64,000 nucleotides of DNA from Aurantimonas sp. HBX-1 (lineage in GTDB: Bacteria; Pseudomonadota; Alphaproteobacteria; Rhizobiales; Rhizobiaceae), in assembly GCF_021391535.1 (NCBI RefSeq), contig NZ_CP090066.1, positions 3,609,501-3,673,500 of the forward strand, read 5' to 3'. The notes beneath the pieces were generated by a model. The model was not told where the DNA came from. It saw nothing but the letters and a program-made list of their open reading frames with translations, and made no database searches. The translations under genes were made by a program, and so were the position numbers. Positions 44,512 to 53,655 of the stretch are shown one piece after another. Every line of letters starts with the position of its first letter. Position 1 is the stretch's first letter.

Positions 44512-45306
44512 TCAGAAGCGCGGCAGCGCCGCCGCGAGAATGCGGGCGAGGATCGCGCCGCCCTTCGGCGCCACGTCCTTGGTCTCCTGGTGCGACAGCT
44601 CGGCGCCGGTCATGCCCGCACCGTAATTGGTCAGGACCGAGGCCGCCACCACCCTGAGGCCGAGGAAGCGGGCGAGGATCGTCTCCGGCACGGTCGACAT
44701 GCCGACGGCATCGGCGCCGAGGATGCGGGCCATGCGGATCTCCGCCGGGGTCTCGAAGGAGGGGCCGGAGAACCACATGTAGACGCCGCCGGAAAGCGTC
44801 AGCCCTGCCGCCGCCGCGGCCTCCCGCATGTGGCCGCGCAAGCTCGCGTCATAGGCCTCGGTCATGCCGGTGAAGCGCGCGTCGGAAGCCTCGCCGATCA
44901 GCGGGTTGCGGCCGGAGAAGTTGATGTGGTCGTCGATCAGCATCACCGAGCCGGGCGCAAGCTCCGGCCTCAGCGACCCGGCGGCATTGGTCAGCACCAG
45001 GATCTCGACGCCGAAAGCCTTCAGCGCCGCCAGCGCCGGGCGCATCGCCGCGGCATCGCCGGCCTCGTAATAGTGGATCCGGCCGGACAGGACGACCACC
45101 GGCACGCCGTTCAACCGGCCCCAGACGAGTTCGCCGGAATGGCCGCTGACGCCGCTCTGCGGGAAGCCCGGCAGGTCGCCATAGGCAATGCGCAGCGGAT
45201 CTTCGAGCGCGTCGACGAGCCCCCCGAGCCCCGAGCCGAGCACCAGCGCGATGCGGGCGCGGCGTTCCCCGAGCCGGCTTGCCAGAAGGTCGCGATCGTC
45301 GCTCAC
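44512..45306 (-). CDS. punA: purine-nucleoside phosphorylase (trimeric, inosine/guanosine type)
   Basis: A 264-residue enzyme of the PNP/MTAP family II. Seen: phosphate-binding G-S-G-L-G-G-L, the G-H-S-G-E-L-V-W-G strand, R-I-H-Y-Y-E loop, L-T-N-A-A-G-S-L and the purine-binding S-F-E-T-P-A-E. The GTG start at 45304-45306 overlaps the cdd stop by four bases; the frame runs on upstream through cdd but without similarity. Supplies (deoxy)ribose 1-phosphate for deoB. Confidence 0.92.
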   Translation of the reverse strand: MSDDRDLLASRLGERRARIALVLGSGLGGLVDALEDPLRIAYGDLPGFPQSGVSGHSGELVWGRLNGVPVVVLSGRIHYYEAGDAAAMRPALAALKAFGVEILVLTNAAGSLRPELAPGSVMLIDDHINFSGRNPLIGEASDARFTGMTEAYDASLRGHMREAAAAAGLTLSGGVYMWFSGPSFETPAEIRMARILGADAVGMSTVPETILARFLGLRVVAASVLTNYGAGMTGAELSHQETKDVAPKGGAILARILAAALPRF

Positions 45307-45695
45307 CCGAGATCGTCCGCAGCGAAGCCGCGCGGGAAGAGGTCGCCGAGCAGCAGGGTTTCCCGCACCCCGGTCTCGTCGCAGAGATGCACCTTGGTGC
45401 GCGGATCGGCGAACTCGGCGATGCGCTGGCGGCAGCCGCCGCAGGGCGTGCACAGCGCCAGCTTCTCGGCGAGCACCGCGATCTCGGCGATGCGGCCGCC
45501 GCCGTCCATCACCATGTGGGCGATCGCCGTCGTCTCGGCGCACCAGCCTTCCGGAAAGCTCACCACCTCGATGTTGCAGCCGGCATAGATGCGCCCGTCG
45601 CTGGTGCGGATCGCCGCGCCGACGGGAAACTTCGAATACGGCGCGTGCGCCTTGCGCATCGCCGAACGCGCCAGCGCGAACAGATCGTCAGCCAT
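45303..45695 (-). CDS. cdd: cytidine deaminase
   Basis: A 130-residue tetrameric zinc enzyme converting (deoxy)cytidine to (deoxy)uridine. The zinc site is W-C-A-E-T-T-A and P-C-G-G-C-R-Q, with the proton-shuttling Glu. ATG at 45693-45695, 41 bases after the transporter permease gene and overlapping punA, so import and catabolism share a transcript. Confidence 0.95.
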   Translation of the reverse strand: MADDLFALARSAMRKAHAPYSKFPVGAAIRTSDGRIYAGCNIEVVSFPEGWCAETTAIAHMVMDGGGRIAEIAVLAEKLALCTPCGGCRQRIAEFADPRTKVHLCDETGVRETLLLGDLFPRGFAADDLG

Positions 45696-45736
45696 CGCCG
45701 TTTGTCCTCGTCGGCCGGCCGCGTCGCGCGGCGGCA

Positions 45737-46708
45737 TCATCGTTCTTTCACGTAGGGAATGCCGCCGGCCTTGGGCGGCGTCGCCTTGCCGACGAAGCCG
45801 GCGAGCAGCACGACGGTCAGGATGTAGGGCAGCGCCTGGACGAACTGCGCCGGGATCTCGCCGATCAGCGGCAGGGAGATGCCCTGGATGCGGATCGAGG
45901 AGGCGTCGAGAAAGCCGAACAAGAGGCAGGCGAACATCACCGGCATCGGCTTCCAGTTGGCGAAGATCAGCGCGGCGAGCGCGATGTAGCCCTTGCCGGC
46001 GGTCATGTCGCGGGTGAAGCCGGCGGCCTGGGCGACCGACAGATAGGTGCCGGCGAAGCCGGTGAGGATGCCGCAGATGATCACCGCCCGGTAGCGCAGC
46101 CAGGTGACGGAGATGCCGGCCGTGTCCACGGCGGCGGGGTTCTCGCCCACCGCCCGCAGCCGCAGGCCGAAGCGGGTGCGGAACATCACCCACCAGGTGA
46201 CCGGCACCATCAGGAAGGCGACATAGACCAGCAGCGTCTGGCCGGAGACGATCACCGCGTAGATCGGCCCGATCACCGGCACGTCGGCGATCGCGCCGGC
46301 GCCCGGCAGGTCAATCGACGCGAAGCGGGCATCGCCGGTGAGGCTCGGCGTGCGGCCGCCCTGGGCGAACCAGGCCTGGCCGAGGATCATGGTGAGGCCG
46401 GCCGCGATGAAGTTGAGCGCCACGCCCGAGACGATCTGGTTGCCGCGATAGGTGATCGAGGCAAGCCCGTGCACCAGCGAGAAGGCGGTGGCGGCCAGCA
46501 CCCCGACCAGCAGGCCGAGCAGGGCCGAGCCCCAGACCGCCGCCGCCGTGGCGGAGGCGAAGGCGGCGACCAGCATCTTGCCCTCGAGCGAGATGTCGAA
46601 GATGCCAGCCCGCTCCGAATAGAGCCCGGCGAGCGCCGCGAAGAGCAGCGGCGTCGACAGGCGGATGGTGGCATCGAGCACGTCGATCCAGGCGCCGAAA
46701 TCCATCAT
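45737..46708 (-). CDS. nucleoside ABC transporter permease 2 (BPD_transp_2 family)
   Basis: A 323-residue permease with about eight membrane helices. The motif G-L-Y-S-E-R-A-G-I-F-D-I-S-L-E-G and the R-T-R-F-G-L-R-L-R-A-V-G-E-N-P loop identify the RbsC-like branch used with BMP-type nucleoside binding proteins. Four-base overlap with the preceding permease; 41 bases before cdd. Substrate class inferred from neighbours. Confidence 0.9.
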   Translation of the reverse strand: MMDFGAWIDVLDATIRLSTPLLFAALAGLYSERAGIFDISLEGKMLVAAFASATAAAVWGSALLGLLVGVLAATAFSLVHGLASITYRGNQIVSGVALNFIAAGLTMILGQAWFAQGGRTPSLTGDARFASIDLPGAGAIADVPVIGPIYAVIVSGQTLLVYVAFLMVPVTWWVMFRTRFGLRLRAVGENPAAVDTAGISVTWLRYRAVIICGILTGFAGTYLSVAQAAGFTRDMTAGKGYIALAALIFANWKPMPVMFACLLFGFLDASSIRIQGISLPLIGEIPAQFVQALPYILTVVLLAGFVGKATPPKAGGIPYVKER

Positions 46709-47841
46709 CGTGCCTCCTCCGCGCCGGCAACCGGGGCCCGGCGCAGGCTCGCCCAGCGGTAGGCGGCGCCGACGCCCGGCCGGAACATGTTCTCCAGGGC
46801 ACCGGCGAAGAGGATGACCAGGCCCTGGATGATGACGATCATGTCGCGGGAGATCGCCGGCATGTCGAAGGCGAGTTCCGCCCCGCCCTGGTAGAGCACG
46901 CCGAACAGCAGCGCCGCCGGAAGGATGCCGGCCGGGTGGCCGCGGCCCATCAGCGCGACGGCGATGCCGACGAAGCCGGCGCCGCCGGGAAAGTCGATCA
47001 GCAGCCGGTACTGGTCCCCCATCACCGGATTGAGCGCCATCATCCCGGCGAGGCCGCCGGAGATCAGCATGGTCACGACGACCAGCCGCGTGCCAGGCAT
47101 GCCGGCATAGCGCGCGGCGCGCGGCGAGAAGCCGAGCGTGCGGATCTCGTAGCCGAGCCGCGTCCGCCAGATCAGCACCCAGACGAAGAGGGAGGCGGCG
47201 AGCGCCACGAACAGCGAGACGTTGAGCGGCGCGCCGCCGAGACTGGCGCCGAACAGCTCGAACAGGCCGTCGAGCTTGGGCAGCTGGCCCCCGGCCTCGA
47301 ACGTCCGGGTCTCCGGCGCCATCGTCCCGGCGGGCTTCAGCACGTTGACCAGCAGATAGACCATCAGCGCCGCGGCGATGAAGTTGAACATGATCGTGGT
47401 GATGACGATGTGGCTACCGCGGCGGGCCTGCAGCCAGGCTGGGATCAGCGCCCAGAGCGCCCCGAAGGCGCAGGACGCCGCGACGGCGAGCGGCAGGTTC
47501 AGCCACCACGGCAATATGCCGCCGAGGCCGAGCGCCACGGTGGCGACGCCGAGACCGCCGAGATAGGCCTGGCCCTCGCCGCCGATGTTGAACAGGCCGC
47601 CATGGAAGGCGACCGCGACCGCCAGCCCGGTGAAGACGAAGCTGGTGGCGTAATAGAGGGTGAAGCCGATGCCCTCGCCGTAGCCGAAGGCGCCGCGGAT
47701 CATCAGGGCCGCCGCCTCGACCGGGCTTTCCCCGACGAGCAGCACGACGAGCCCCGCGACCGCGAAGGCGACGACGAGATTGACCAGCGGGATGAGGCCA
47801 TAGTCGATCCAGGCCGGCAGCTTGACGAAGGGACGGCTCAT
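46705..47841 (-). CDS. nucleoside ABC transporter permease 1 (BPD_transp_2 family)
   Basis: A 378-residue companion permease. Multiple membrane helices, G-L-F-N-I-G-G-E-G-Q-A-Y-L-G-G motif and R-T-R-L-G-Y-E-I-R-T-L-G-F-S-P loop, as in the larger subunit of BMP-linked transporters. Seven bases downstream of the VOC gene. It would form the channel with permease 2. Confidence 0.9.
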   Translation of the reverse strand: MSRPFVKLPAWIDYGLIPLVNLVVAFAVAGLVVLLVGESPVEAAALMIRGAFGYGEGIGFTLYYATSFVFTGLAVAVAFHGGLFNIGGEGQAYLGGLGVATVALGLGGILPWWLNLPLAVAASCAFGALWALIPAWLQARRGSHIVITTIMFNFIAAALMVYLLVNVLKPAGTMAPETRTFEAGGQLPKLDGLFELFGASLGGAPLNVSLFVALAASLFVWVLIWRTRLGYEIRTLGFSPRAARYAGMPGTRLVVVTMLISGGLAGMMALNPVMGDQYRLLIDFPGGAGFVGIAVALMGRGHPAGILPAALLFGVLYQGGAELAFDMPAISRDMIVIIQGLVILFAGALENMFRPGVGAAYRWASLRRAPVAGAEEAR

Positions 47842-47848
47842 CGCGGCT

Positions 47849-48292
47849 CTATTCGGGGGTCTTCAGGAGGTCGATATGGCCGCGCTTGGTCAGCTTGAAG
47901 AACGGGTTGTGGGCAAGCTCCCAGAGATGGCCGTCGGGATCGGAGAAATAGCACGAATAGCCGCCCCAGAAGGTCGGCTCGGGCGGCTTGACCGGCGCGG
48001 CGCCTGCCGCCACCGCCCTGTCGAACAGCCGGTCGACATCCTTCTCCCCGGGCATGTTGATCGCCAGCGCGACATTGGGAAACGGCGCGTCACCGCCCTT
48101 CGTCGCGCGGCCGACATCGGCGGCGAGATCCTTGCGGCCGAACAGCGACAGGACCATGCGCTCGCCCTGCATGAACACCACCGTCTCGTTGCCGGCCTTG
48201 GTCCGCGTCCAGCCGAGCGCCTCGTAGAAGGCCGCCGAACGTTCGAGGTCGTCGACGGCCAGCGTCACCAGACAGATCCGCGCGTCCTTCAC
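47849..48292 (-). CDS. VOC (glyoxalase/bleomycin-resistance fold) family protein
   Basis: A 147-residue protein with two beta-alpha-beta-beta-beta modules: L-V-T-L-A-V-D-D-L-E-R-S-A-A-F-Y-E-A-L-G-W at the start and Y-S-C-Y-F-S-D-P-D-G-H-L-W-E-L-A-H-N-P at the end, the usual metal-ligand Glu included. The substrate is unknown. The start is a GTG overlapping the ATPase stop by four bases, so it is translated as part of the nucleoside transporter operon. Confidence 0.85.
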   Translation of the reverse strand: MKDARICLVTLAVDDLERSAAFYEALGWTRTKAGNETVVFMQGERMVLSLFGRKDLAADVGRATKGGDAPFPNVALAINMPGEKDVDRLFDRAVAAGAAPVKPPEPTFWGGYSCYFSDPDGHLWELAHNPFFKLTKRGHIDLLKTPE

Positions 48293-49836
48293 TCCGCCGC
48301 CTCCCTTTCGTGCACCCCGGCCATCAAGAGGCCGATCTCGCCCTCGCTGGCGTCCGGGCCGCGCTCGCCGACGATGCGGCCGGAAAACATCACCAGGATG
48401 CGGTCCGACAAAGCGCGGATCTCGTCGAGCTCGACCGACACCAGCAGGATCGCCTTGCCGGCGTCGCGCATGGCGATGATGCGCTTGTGGATGAACTCGA
48501 TGGCGCCGACATCGACGCCGCGGGTCGGCTGGCCGATCAGCAGAACCTCCGGGTCGCGCTCCATCTCCCTCGCCAGCACGATCTTCTGCTGGTTGCCGCC
48601 GGAGAAATTCGCCGTCTTCAATCGGCAGTCCGGCGGGCGGATGTCGTAGGCCTCGATTTTTTCGCGCGCGTCGCGGCGCATGGCGTTCAAGTCGAGCAGC
48701 GGGCCGCGGGCGAAGCGCCTGTCGCGCTGGTAGCCGAGCATGGCGTTCTCGTTTTCCTCGAAGGCGAGGACGAGACCCATGTGGTGCCGGTCTTCCGGCA
48801 CGTGGGCGCAGCCGATCCGCCGCAGCATCGCCGGGTCGGCCTCGACGCAGGGGTCGATGTCGTGGCCGGCCATGGCGATCCGCCCGGCCTCGGCGCGGCG
48901 GATGCCGGACAGCGCCTCGAGCAGTTCCGACTGGCCGTTGCCGGCGACCCCGGCAATGCCGACGATCTCGCCCGCCCGCACCGTCAGCGAGACATCGTCG
49001 ACCATGGTCACGCCGCGGCCGTCGCGGACGGTGAGGCCCCGCACGTCGAGCCGGACGGCACCCGGCGCCGCCGGCTGCTTGTCCACCGTCAGCAGCACCC
49101 GTCGTCCGACCATCAGCTCGGCGAGTTCGCCGACCGAGGTCGCGGCGGTCTCGCGCGTCGCCACCATCTCGCCTTGCCGCATCACCGAGACGCGATCGGT
49201 GATCGCCATGATCTCGCGCAGCTTGTGGGTGATCAGGATGATCGTCTTGCCCTCGTCGCGCAGCTGCCGCAGCACCGCGAAGAGGTGATCCGCCTCGGCC
49301 GGGGTCAGCACGCCGGTGGGCTCGTCGAGGATCAGGATCTCGGCGCCGCGATAGAGCGCCTTGAGGATCTCGACCCGCTGCTGCCGGCCGACGGGCAGTT
49401 CCTCGACCACGGCGTCAGGATCGACGTCGAGCGCGTGGTCGGCCTCCAGCCGCTTCAGCTCGGCGCGCACCTTGGCAATGCCGGATCTGAGGAGCGGCGA
49501 CTGCTCGGCGCCGAGCATGACGTTCTCGACCACGGTGAAATTCTCGACCAGCATGAAATGCTGGTGGACCATGCCGATGCCTGCGGCGATGGCGGCATTC
49601 GGATCGGCGATCTCGACCTTGCGGCCGCCGACCCTGATCTCGCCGGAATCGGCCTGGTAGAAACCGTAGATGATCGACATCAGGGTCGACTTGCCGGCGC
49701 CGTTCTCGCCGACGATGCCGTGGATCGTGCCGCGCTCGACCGTCAGGTTGACCCGCCGGTTGGCCCGGACGAGGCCGAAACGCTTGTCGATGTCGATCAG
49801 CTCGATCGCCGGCTCGGCCATGGGCGCACTCTGCAC
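48289..49836 (-). CDS. nucleoside ABC transporter ATP-binding protein (two ABC domains)
   Basis: A 515-residue RbsA/MglA-like ATPase. Domain 1 has Walker A G-E-N-G-A-G-K-S-T and the M-V-H-Q-H-F-M-L-V-E-N-F-T-V Q-loop characteristic of BMP-linked nucleoside transporters. Domain 2 has the degenerate Walker A G-V-A-G-N-G-Q-S-E and signature F-S-G-G-N-Q-Q-K. The GTG at 49836 has a GAGGG box; an ATG five codons inside is an alternative. First gene of the leftward transporter-catabolic operon. Confidence 0.92.
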   Translation of the reverse strand: MQSAPMAEPAIELIDIDKRFGLVRANRRVNLTVERGTIHGIVGENGAGKSTLMSIIYGFYQADSGEIRVGGRKVEIADPNAAIAAGIGMVHQHFMLVENFTVVENVMLGAEQSPLLRSGIAKVRAELKRLEADHALDVDPDAVVEELPVGRQQRVEILKALYRGAEILILDEPTGVLTPAEADHLFAVLRQLRDEGKTIILITHKLREIMAITDRVSVMRQGEMVATRETAATSVGELAELMVGRRVLLTVDKQPAAPGAVRLDVRGLTVRDGRGVTMVDDVSLTVRAGEIVGIAGVAGNGQSELLEALSGIRRAEAGRIAMAGHDIDPCVEADPAMLRRIGCAHVPEDRHHMGLVLAFEENENAMLGYQRDRRFARGPLLDLNAMRRDAREKIEAYDIRPPDCRLKTANFSGGNQQKIVLAREMERDPEVLLIGQPTRGVDVGAIEFIHKRIIAMRDAGKAILLVSVELDEIRALSDRILVMFSGRIVGERGPDASEGEIGLLMAGVHEREAAE

Positions 49837-49975
49837 TCGTCCCTCGTGGCAGGACAGTAGTCAGCACGTCCCGCGATGGCCAGCGGAAAGCGCCTCGGCA
49901 CGGGGTGCAATTCATGGCATAGGCGAGTGCAGCGCGCCGGCCACAGCCGACGCGACGGCGGACCCGGGAGGAACG

Positions 49976-50434
49976 ATGTCAGCCGCAGAGGATCGCACCG
50001 GCGGGCGGGCGAAGCCCGGCGCGCGCAGCGCCTACGCCGCCTTCGTGACGCTGCCGACCCGCTGGTCGGACAACGACATCTACGGCCACATGAACAACGT
50101 CGTCCACTACGCGCTGTTCGACAGCGCGGTGAATGGCTGGCTGATCGCCAACGGCCTGCTCGACATCCACGCCGGCGAGCGGATCGGCATGGTGGTCGAG
50201 ACCGGCTGCCGCTATTTCGCCGAGCTCGCCTTTCCCGATCCGGTCACCGCCGGCATCCGCGTCGCGCGGATCGGCAACAGCTCGGTGCGCTACGAGGTCG
50301 GCCTGTTCGGCGGCGACCGCGACATCGCGGCGGCCGAAGGGTTCTTCATCCATGTCTATGTGGACCGGGCGACACGCCGCCCGGCGGCGCTGCCCGGGAC
50401 GATGCGGGCGAAACTTGCGGAGATCGCCCGATGA
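49976..50434 (+). CDS. acyl-CoA thioesterase (4HBT hot-dog fold)
   Basis: A 152-residue hot-dog protein. The catalytic signature W-S-D-N-D-I-Y-G-H-M-N-N-V-V-H-Y of the 4-hydroxybenzoyl-CoA thioesterase group is complete; it should hydrolyse an acyl-CoA thioester. GGGAGG box just before the ATG. It forms a rightward pair with slyX (ATGA overlap) and sits between the two parts of the nucleoside transporter locus. Confidence 0.86.
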   Translation: MSAAEDRTGGRAKPGARSAYAAFVTLPTRWSDNDIYGHMNNVVHYALFDSAVNGWLIANGLLDIHAGERIGMVVETGCRYFAELAFPDPVTAGIRVARIGNSSVRYEVGLFGGDRDIAAAEGFFIHVYVDRATRRPAALPGTMRAKLAEIAR

Positions 50435-50652
50435 GCAGCACCGACGAGCCGGCGACCAGCCGGATCGAGGATCTCGAGATCATGGTGGCGCACCAGGCGC
50501 AGACCATCGAGGAACTGTCCGAGGAACTGCGCCGCGCCTTCGAGACGATCGAGCGCATGCAGCGCGCGCTGAAGGCGCTCGGCGAGCGCTTCGAGGCGCT
50601 GGAGTCGGTGGCGACGCCGAAGGCCGAGATCACCAAGCCGCCGCACTACTGA
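50431..50652 (+). CDS. slyX: SlyX family protein
   Basis: A 73-residue coiled-coil protein: R-I-E-D-L-E-I-M-V-A-H-Q heptads followed by the conserved C terminus K-P-P-H-Y. Function unknown in all bacteria. The ATG overlaps the thioesterase stop by four bases, so it is translationally coupled. Confidence 0.88.
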   Translation: MSSTDEPATSRIEDLEIMVAHQAQTIEELSEELRRAFETIERMQRALKALGERFEALESVATPKAEITKPPHY

Positions 50653-50677
50653 CGTCGTCCGAAGTCTCGGGCGACCC

Positions 50678-51619
50678 TCAGGGCAGCCGGCCGACCCGCT
50701 CCGTCAGCAGGGCGAAATAGGCGTCGGCATCGCCCGAGCGGACCCAGAAGGCGTTCTTCTCCCGGCCCGTGACGCCCCAGTAGTCGGTAACGGTCATGCC
50801 GCGCGTCAGCGTGCTGCCGGTCTCTATCTCGACATTCACCGAGCGCCCGGCGAAGATTTCCGGCGCGAGCACGAAGGCGGTAACGCAGGGATCGTGCAGC
50901 GGCGCGCCCTCCCACTGGTATTTCTCGACGTCGAAGCCCTCGGAGAAGTCGAGCATCGCCGCCACGGCCGTGCCCGACCGGTTGCCGAGGCCGCGAAACG
51001 CCGCGATGCGTTCGCGCGTCGAGCGCATCTGGTGGGTGACGTCGAGGGAGAGCACGGTGATCGTCGCGCCGCTCGCGAACACGATCGCCGCCGCCTCCGG
51101 GTCGACATAGATGTTGAACTCGGCCGCCGGGGTGATGTTGCCGACCTCGAAATAGCCGCCGCCCATCAGCACGATGTCCTTGAGGCGCGGGGCGATGTCG
51201 GGCGCCTTGCTGAAGGCGACGCCGATATTGGTCAGCGGCCCTAGCGCCAGCAGGCGGATCGATTGCGGCGGATGCGCGCGGATCGTCTCGATCAGGAAGT
51301 CGACGCCGTGCTGGTCCTGCGCCGTGACCACCGGGGGCGGCAGGTCCGGGCCGTCGAGGCCGGTCGGGCCGTGCACGTGCTCGGCGGTGACCAGCTGGCG
51401 CAGCATCGGGCGTTCGCAGCCGGCGAACACCGGCACGTCGGTGCGGCCGGCGAGCTCGACCAGGCTGAGCGCGTTGCGGGTAGTGTGCGACAGCGGGATG
51501 TTGCCGGCGACGGTGACGATGCCGAGCACCTCGATCGCCTCCGGCGAGGCCAGCGCCGCGAGCAGCGCGACGGCGTCGTCCTGCCCCGGATCGGTGTCGA
51601 AGATCACCTTCTCGCTCAT
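50678..51619 (-). CDS. iunH: nucleoside hydrolase (inosine-uridine preferring)
   Basis: A 313-residue calcium-dependent enzyme hydrolysing ribonucleosides to base and ribose. The N-terminal D-T-D-P-G-Q-D-D-A metal cluster is complete, as are A-L-G-P-L-T-N-I, M-G-G-G-Y and the C-terminal D-V-T-H-Q motif. It complements the phosphorolytic enzymes of the island. It converges with slyX. A terminator of the upstream BMP gene separates it from that gene. Confidence 0.92.
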   Translation of the reverse strand: MSEKVIFDTDPGQDDAVALLAALASPEAIEVLGIVTVAGNIPLSHTTRNALSLVELAGRTDVPVFAGCERPMLRQLVTAEHVHGPTGLDGPDLPPPVVTAQDQHGVDFLIETIRAHPPQSIRLLALGPLTNIGVAFSKAPDIAPRLKDIVLMGGGYFEVGNITPAAEFNIYVDPEAAAIVFASGATITVLSLDVTHQMRSTRERIAAFRGLGNRSGTAVAAMLDFSEGFDVEKYQWEGAPLHDPCVTAFVLAPEIFAGRSVNVEIETGSTLTRGMTVTDYWGVTGREKNAFWVRSGDADAYFALLTERVGRLP

Positions 51620-51711
51620 GCGCCTCGTTCCCTGGGATGGCCTGCTTGACGTTCGACAGCGGCCTTAGCACCCGGATGGAGCGCTGCGAAGTCGCCGCCC
51701 CGCTGGCTCGA

Positions 51712-51746
51712 CGAAAAGGGGCGCCCCGCTGCCGGGACGCCCCTTC
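51712..51746 (-). terminator. rho-independent terminator of the BMP binding-protein gene
   Basis: Read leftward, AAGGGGCG (51738-51745) pairs with CGCCCCTT (51716-51723), with an inner CCCG/CGGG stem, and is followed by TTTT. It begins 22 bases after the BMP gene's stop. Confidence 0.8.
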
Positions 51747-51767
51747 ACTGCGGTAGCCGCGTCAAGC

Positions 51768-52763
51768 TCAGTACGGACAGCTCGAATCGCTCGTGTAGTC
51801 GTGCACCGTGATCGTACCGTCGATGATCTCCTGGCGCGCCTTGTCGGCCGCCGCCTTCATCTCCGCGGTGACGAGCTCGGCATTGTTCTCGTCCATGGCG
51901 TAGCCGACGCCGTCCTCTTCGAGGCCGAGCACCACCGTGCCGGCGGTCCAGTTGCCCTTCGCCGCGTCGTCGAAGGCGTCGTAGACGGCGTTGTCGACGC
52001 GCTTGACCATCGAGGTCAGCACGTGGCCCGGAAACAGCATGTTCTGGTTGGAATCGACGCCGATGCCGAACTTGCCCTCGTCGGCCGCCGCCTGCAGCAC
52101 GCCGATGCCGGTGCCGCCGGCGGCATGGAAGATGACGTCGGCGCCCTGGTTCATCTGCGAGCGCGCCAGCTCGCCGCCGCGGACCGGATCGTTCCAGGCC
52201 GCGCCGGTGGTGCCGGTCATGTTCTCGAACACCTCGCCGTCCGGCTTCACCGACTTGAAGCCGCCCTTGTAGCCGCAGGCGAATTTCGAGATCAGCGGAA
52301 TGTCCATGCCGCCGACGAAGCCGACCTTGCCGGTCTCGGACTTCAACGCCGCGAGGATGCCGACGAGATACGAGCCCTCCTCTTCCTTGAACAGGATCGA
52401 GCGCACGTTCGGCGCGTCGACGACGGCGTCGATGATGGCGAACTGGGTGTCGGGATATTCGGCGGCGACCGTCTCCAGCGCCGCCGCCTGGGCGAAGCCG
52501 ACCGAGACGATGGGGCTCGCGCCGTCGCGGGCGAAGCGGCGCAGCGCCTGCTCGCGCTGCGCCTCGGTGGTGATCTCGAATTCGCGATATTCGGTGCCGG
52601 TATCGGCCTTGAACTTCTCGGCGCCGTTGAACGCCGCCTCGTTGAAGGATTTGTCGAACTTGCCGCCGAGATCGTAGAGCACGGCAGGGGCGAAGTCGGC
52701 GGCGGTGGCGGCCGAAGCCGACAGGACGGTGGCAGCCAGGAGTCCGGCCAGGAACTGTTTCAT
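51768..52763 (-). CDS. BMP family nucleoside-binding protein of an ABC transporter
   Basis: A 331-residue periplasmic binding protein. Signal peptide M-K-Q-F-L-A-G-L-L-A-A-T-V-L ending S-A-A-T-A-A-D, then G-G-K-F-D-K-S-F-N-E-A-A-F, the BMP/PnrA family start; later A-A-G-G-T-G-I-G-V and G-V-D-S-N-Q-N contact the nucleoside in relatives. It must serve the permeases and ATPase ~2 kb away; it has its own terminator, allowing higher expression than the membrane subunits. Confidence 0.93.
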   Translation of the reverse strand: MKQFLAGLLAATVLSASAATAADFAPAVLYDLGGKFDKSFNEAAFNGAEKFKADTGTEYREFEITTEAQREQALRRFARDGASPIVSVGFAQAAALETVAAEYPDTQFAIIDAVVDAPNVRSILFKEEEGSYLVGILAALKSETGKVGFVGGMDIPLISKFACGYKGGFKSVKPDGEVFENMTGTTGAAWNDPVRGGELARSQMNQGADVIFHAAGGTGIGVLQAAADEGKFGIGVDSNQNMLFPGHVLTSMVKRVDNAVYDAFDDAAKGNWTAGTVVLGLEEDGVGYAMDENNAELVTAEMKAAADKARQEIIDGTITVHDYTSDSSCPY

Positions 52764-52951
52764 GGGTGACGCGATCCCTCTTGCGGGGTGACGGGAGAGG
52801 CCGCCCTACGGTGGCGGGCGGCCCCGCGCGGCAGCCGACAAGGCGCCGCGACTGCGCCGAGACTGGCACGCCGCAGCGCAAGAATCACCCGAAATCCGCG
52901 CGGCCCGCGGCGGCCCCGCGGCCACCCTCGCCCGGCCCGCCGTCGCTCGCG

Positions 52952-53623
52952 TCAGGAGGCGGCCGCCACCCCGACCCCGATCGGGCAGGCGACGCCGGTG
53001 CCGCCGACGCCGCAATAGCCGCTCGGGTTCCGCGCCAGATATTGCTGGTGGTACTCCTCGGCATAGTAGAACGGCCCGGCGGGCAGGATCTCGGTGGTGA
53101 TCGAGCCCCTGTGGCCGGCCGCGGCAAGCGCCTGCTGGTAGCGCGCCTTCGAGGCCTCGGCGGCCTCGCGCTGGGCCTCGTCGAACGTGTAGATCCCCGA
53201 GCGGTACTGGGTGCCCATGTCGTTGCCCTGGCGCATGCCCTGGGTCGGATCATGGCCCTCCCAGAAGGTCTTCAGCAGCTCGTCATAGGAGATCACCGCC
53301 GGATCGTAGACGACGAGGACGACCTCGTTCTGCCCGGTCTGGCCGGTGCAGACCTCCTGATAGGTCGGGTTGGGCGTGGTGCCGCCGGCATAGCCGGCCG
53401 CGGTGACGTAGACGCCCGGCAGCTGCCAGAACTTGCGCTCCACGCCCCAGAAGCAGCCCATGCCGAACACCGCCGTCTCCAGCCCCTCCGGGAACGGCCC
53501 CTTCAACGGCCGGCCGTTGACGAAATGGCGTTCCGCCGTGGGGATCGCCTCGGGGCGGCCCGGCAGCGCCTCGGCGCCGGTGGGCAGCTTCATCTTCTTG
53601 GAAAACATGTCGAGAATGTACAT
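52952..53623 (-). CDS. msrA: peptide-methionine (S)-S-oxide reductase
   Basis: A 223-residue repair enzyme reducing methionine-S-sulfoxide. Catalytic Cys57 in F-G-M-G-C-F-W-G-V-E; resolving cysteines in the C-terminal G-Y-C-G-V-G-G-T-G-V-A-C. A ~45-residue N-terminal extension precedes the fold, as in rhizobial MsrA. ATG with an AAAGGA box; the frame continues upstream without similarity. Lies 32 bases after a small membrane protein gene. Confidence 0.94.
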   Translation of the reverse strand: MYILDMFSKKMKLPTGAEALPGRPEAIPTAERHFVNGRPLKGPFPEGLETAVFGMGCFWGVERKFWQLPGVYVTAAGYAGGTTPNPTYQEVCTGQTGQNEVVLVVYDPAVISYDELLKTFWEGHDPTQGMRQGNDMGTQYRSGIYTFDEAQREAAEASKARYQQALAAAGHRGSITTEILPAGPFYYAEEYHQQYLARNPSGYCGVGGTGVACPIGVGVAAAS

Positions 53624-53655
53624 GCCGAATTCCTTTCTGGGATCGGAGTAATCGG

